Shown here in pieces: positions 6,419 to 7,258 of a stretch of 7,258 nucleotides of DNA. How positions within the stretch are numbered: position 1 is the first letter of the stretch; every line of letters begins with the position of its first letter. Under the pieces are notes generated by a model. That model had not been told where the DNA came from, searched no databases, and saw only the letters and a list, made by a program, of their open reading frames with translations. Location: assembly GCA_019114715.1 (NCBI GenBank), contig DXEZ01000200.1:1-7258 (forward strand), given 5' to 3'. The stretch comes from Candidatus Sphingobacterium stercoripullorum (GTDB taxonomy: Bacteria > Bacteroidota > Bacteroidia > Sphingobacteriales > Sphingobacteriaceae). The position numbers and the translations under genes were made by a program.

Positions 6419-7258
6419 TTATAGTAATTATTAAAACGGCTACTATAGCTAACAGCAACCCTAGTTTATTAATCTTTGAAAGTTTTTCACCAAAAACCAG
6501 CACCCCCACTACAGCTCCTAAACTCATCACACCTATATTCATAGCTGTAAACACGACAGATGGGTTATCAGGCAACGCCTTATGCGCTTTCATATAGAAT
6601 AATATGTTCCCAAAATTCAGAACTCCTAAACTCATTCCCCAGAATATAGCTTTCCAATCGAATCGATGTTTTTTAAGCTTCAACCAAAAAAACAAATATA
6701 ATAAAGCTATAAAAAATGCAATTACAAAAATAATAAACAAAGAATTCGTATAAGAAACAGTAGTATATGTAGCAACTTTCTTAAATAGCACATCAATCAC
6801 TCCCATCCCTAGAAATACTAGTAGAGGATATAACCAATAATTCTTCGCATCTTTAGTAGCTGAAGCCCCTTTTTGCCAACCTACACACAAAGCAATTGCA
6901 AGAAATCCCAAAGCTATCCCAAGAATCCTATTAATGGATATTTGCTCATGAAACAACAATCCTGCGGCTAATAATGGAATAAACAAAGAAACCCGTTGAG
7001 CTACTTCGGCTATTGCTATGCCACTATAGCGAATAGTTTTTGCTATATATACAAATATACTTGGTAACAAAACTCCCAGAGCAATATACACACCCCAAGG
7101 TAAATCAGTAAGCTCAAAATGGCTTAAGTTTACATTTAAAAAAAAGTAACTGCAGAGAATCGAAATAGGATAATTCCATACTATTAGCTGCAAATAGGAC
7201 ACTTTTCTCCTACGGGCCAATTTGATAAGGATAGAAACCCCTACACTACATAAAATAC
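6411..7258 (-). CDS. EamA/DMT-superfamily transporter, 5' end outside window
   Basis: Polytopic inner-membrane protein resembling the EamA (drug/metabolite transporter) family; the substrate cannot be told from sequence. The reading frame stays open to the window edge. The first possible start inside it is a TTG at 7220, but the in-frame codons before it (ILCSVGVSILIK) are hydrophobic and read as the end of a first membrane helix, so the real start should lie beyond 7258. The visible 281 residues contain about nine to ten hydrophobic helices in two homologous halves. Numbering from the TTG, the half ends SGIAIAEVAQRVSLF..HEQIS..LGFLAIAL (66-111) and NPSVVFTAMNIGVMS..GEKLS..LAIVAVLII (219-266) match in layout, which is the EamA duplication pattern. 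The gene overlaps the yigZ-like gene by 8 bases and is probably cotranscribed with it. Its promoter is outside the window. Confidence 0.88.
   Translation of the reverse strand, partial: ILCSVGVSILIKLARRRKVSYLQLIVWNYPISILCSYFFLNVNLSHFELTDLPWGVYIALGVLLPSIFVYIAKTIRYSGIAIAEVAQRVSLFIPLLAAGLLFHEQISINRILGIALGFLAIALCVGWQKGASATKDAKNYWLYPLLVFLGMGVIDVLFKKVATYTTVSYTNSLFIIFVIAFFIALLYLFFWLKLKKHRFDWKAIFWGMSLGVLNFGNILFYMKAHKALPDNPSVVFTAMNIGVMSLGAVVGVLVFGEKLSKINKLGLLLAIVAVLIITINE
6423..6563 (-). other. EamA internal repeat, second half end
   Basis: This encodes the last helices of the second EamA half (NPSVVFTAMN..GAVVGVLVFGEKLS..LAIVAVLII). It corresponds by eye to the stretch at 6888-7025 and supports the assignment to the EamA/DMT fold. 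The stop codon follows three residues later. Confidence 0.6.
6888..7025 (-). other. EamA internal repeat, first half end
   Basis: This encodes the last helices of the first EamA half (SGIAIAEVAQR..PLLAAGLLFHEQIS..LGFLAIAL). It shares with the stretch at 6423-6563 the order small/polar helix, hydrophobic helix ending in FxE(Q/K)(I/L)S, a short polar turn, and a final hydrophobic helix. This is the usual family duplication and not a recent DNA repeat, since the nucleotide sequences differ. Confidence 0.6.

Noticed and set aside
1..7258. A novel defence, mobile or accessory system
   Set aside because: All seven genes belong to recognised families, six of them intact within the window, and five form a classical conserved cluster. 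No direct repeats, transposase, integrase, tRNA, CRISPR-like array or abrupt change in base composition was seen.

Overview
The window is an AT-rich stretch of bacterial chromosome. It carries the rod-shape (elongasome) gene cluster mreB-mreC-mreD-mrdA(PBP2)-rodA on the + strand. Facing it on the - strand is a two-gene unit encoding an IMPACT/YigZ-family protein and an EamA/DMT-type membrane transporter. The gene order, the style of the protein sequences (for example RodA with a GYNxNQSxIAIGSG loop, and MreB ending in a short FKFLMQ-type tail), the weak Shine-Dalgarno sequences and the A-rich leaders suggest the Bacteroidota, possibly Sphingobacteriaceae. The phylum is a fairly confident inference. 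The family is a guess from recalled sequence style and no search was run.

Layout: positions 1-39 are a short leader with no recognisable gene. Then come mreB (40-1062), mreC (1128-1967), mreD (1960-2484), mrdA/pbp2 (2527-4470) and rodA (4463-5734, with a possible start at 4472). All five are intact and in family-typical order. Two junctions overlap by 8 bp (mreC/mreD and mrdA/rodA). The other two have gaps of 65 and 42 bp, so a single transcript is likely. A convergent gap (5735-5800) without a convincing terminator separates rodA from the yigZ-like gene (5801-6418, - strand). That gene overlaps by 8 bp the upstream transporter gene (6411 to beyond 7258, - strand), whose 5' end lies outside the window. 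No gene-free stretch reaches 300 bases.

How the genes work together: MreB filaments organise the machine under the membrane. MreC and MreD link and activate it. RodA polymerises lipid II into glycan strands and PBP2 crosslinks them, giving lateral wall growth in rod-shaped cells. The two - strand genes have no evident tie to wall synthesis and look like chance neighbours, although their overlap suggests they are expressed together.

Overall this is a conserved housekeeping region. I found no mobile element, CRISPR array, RNA gene or undescribed system. The points most worth a second look are a cysteine cluster beside the PBP2 active site, the repeated 8-bp overlaps, the rodA start choice, and the fact that the transporter gene continues past the window edge.
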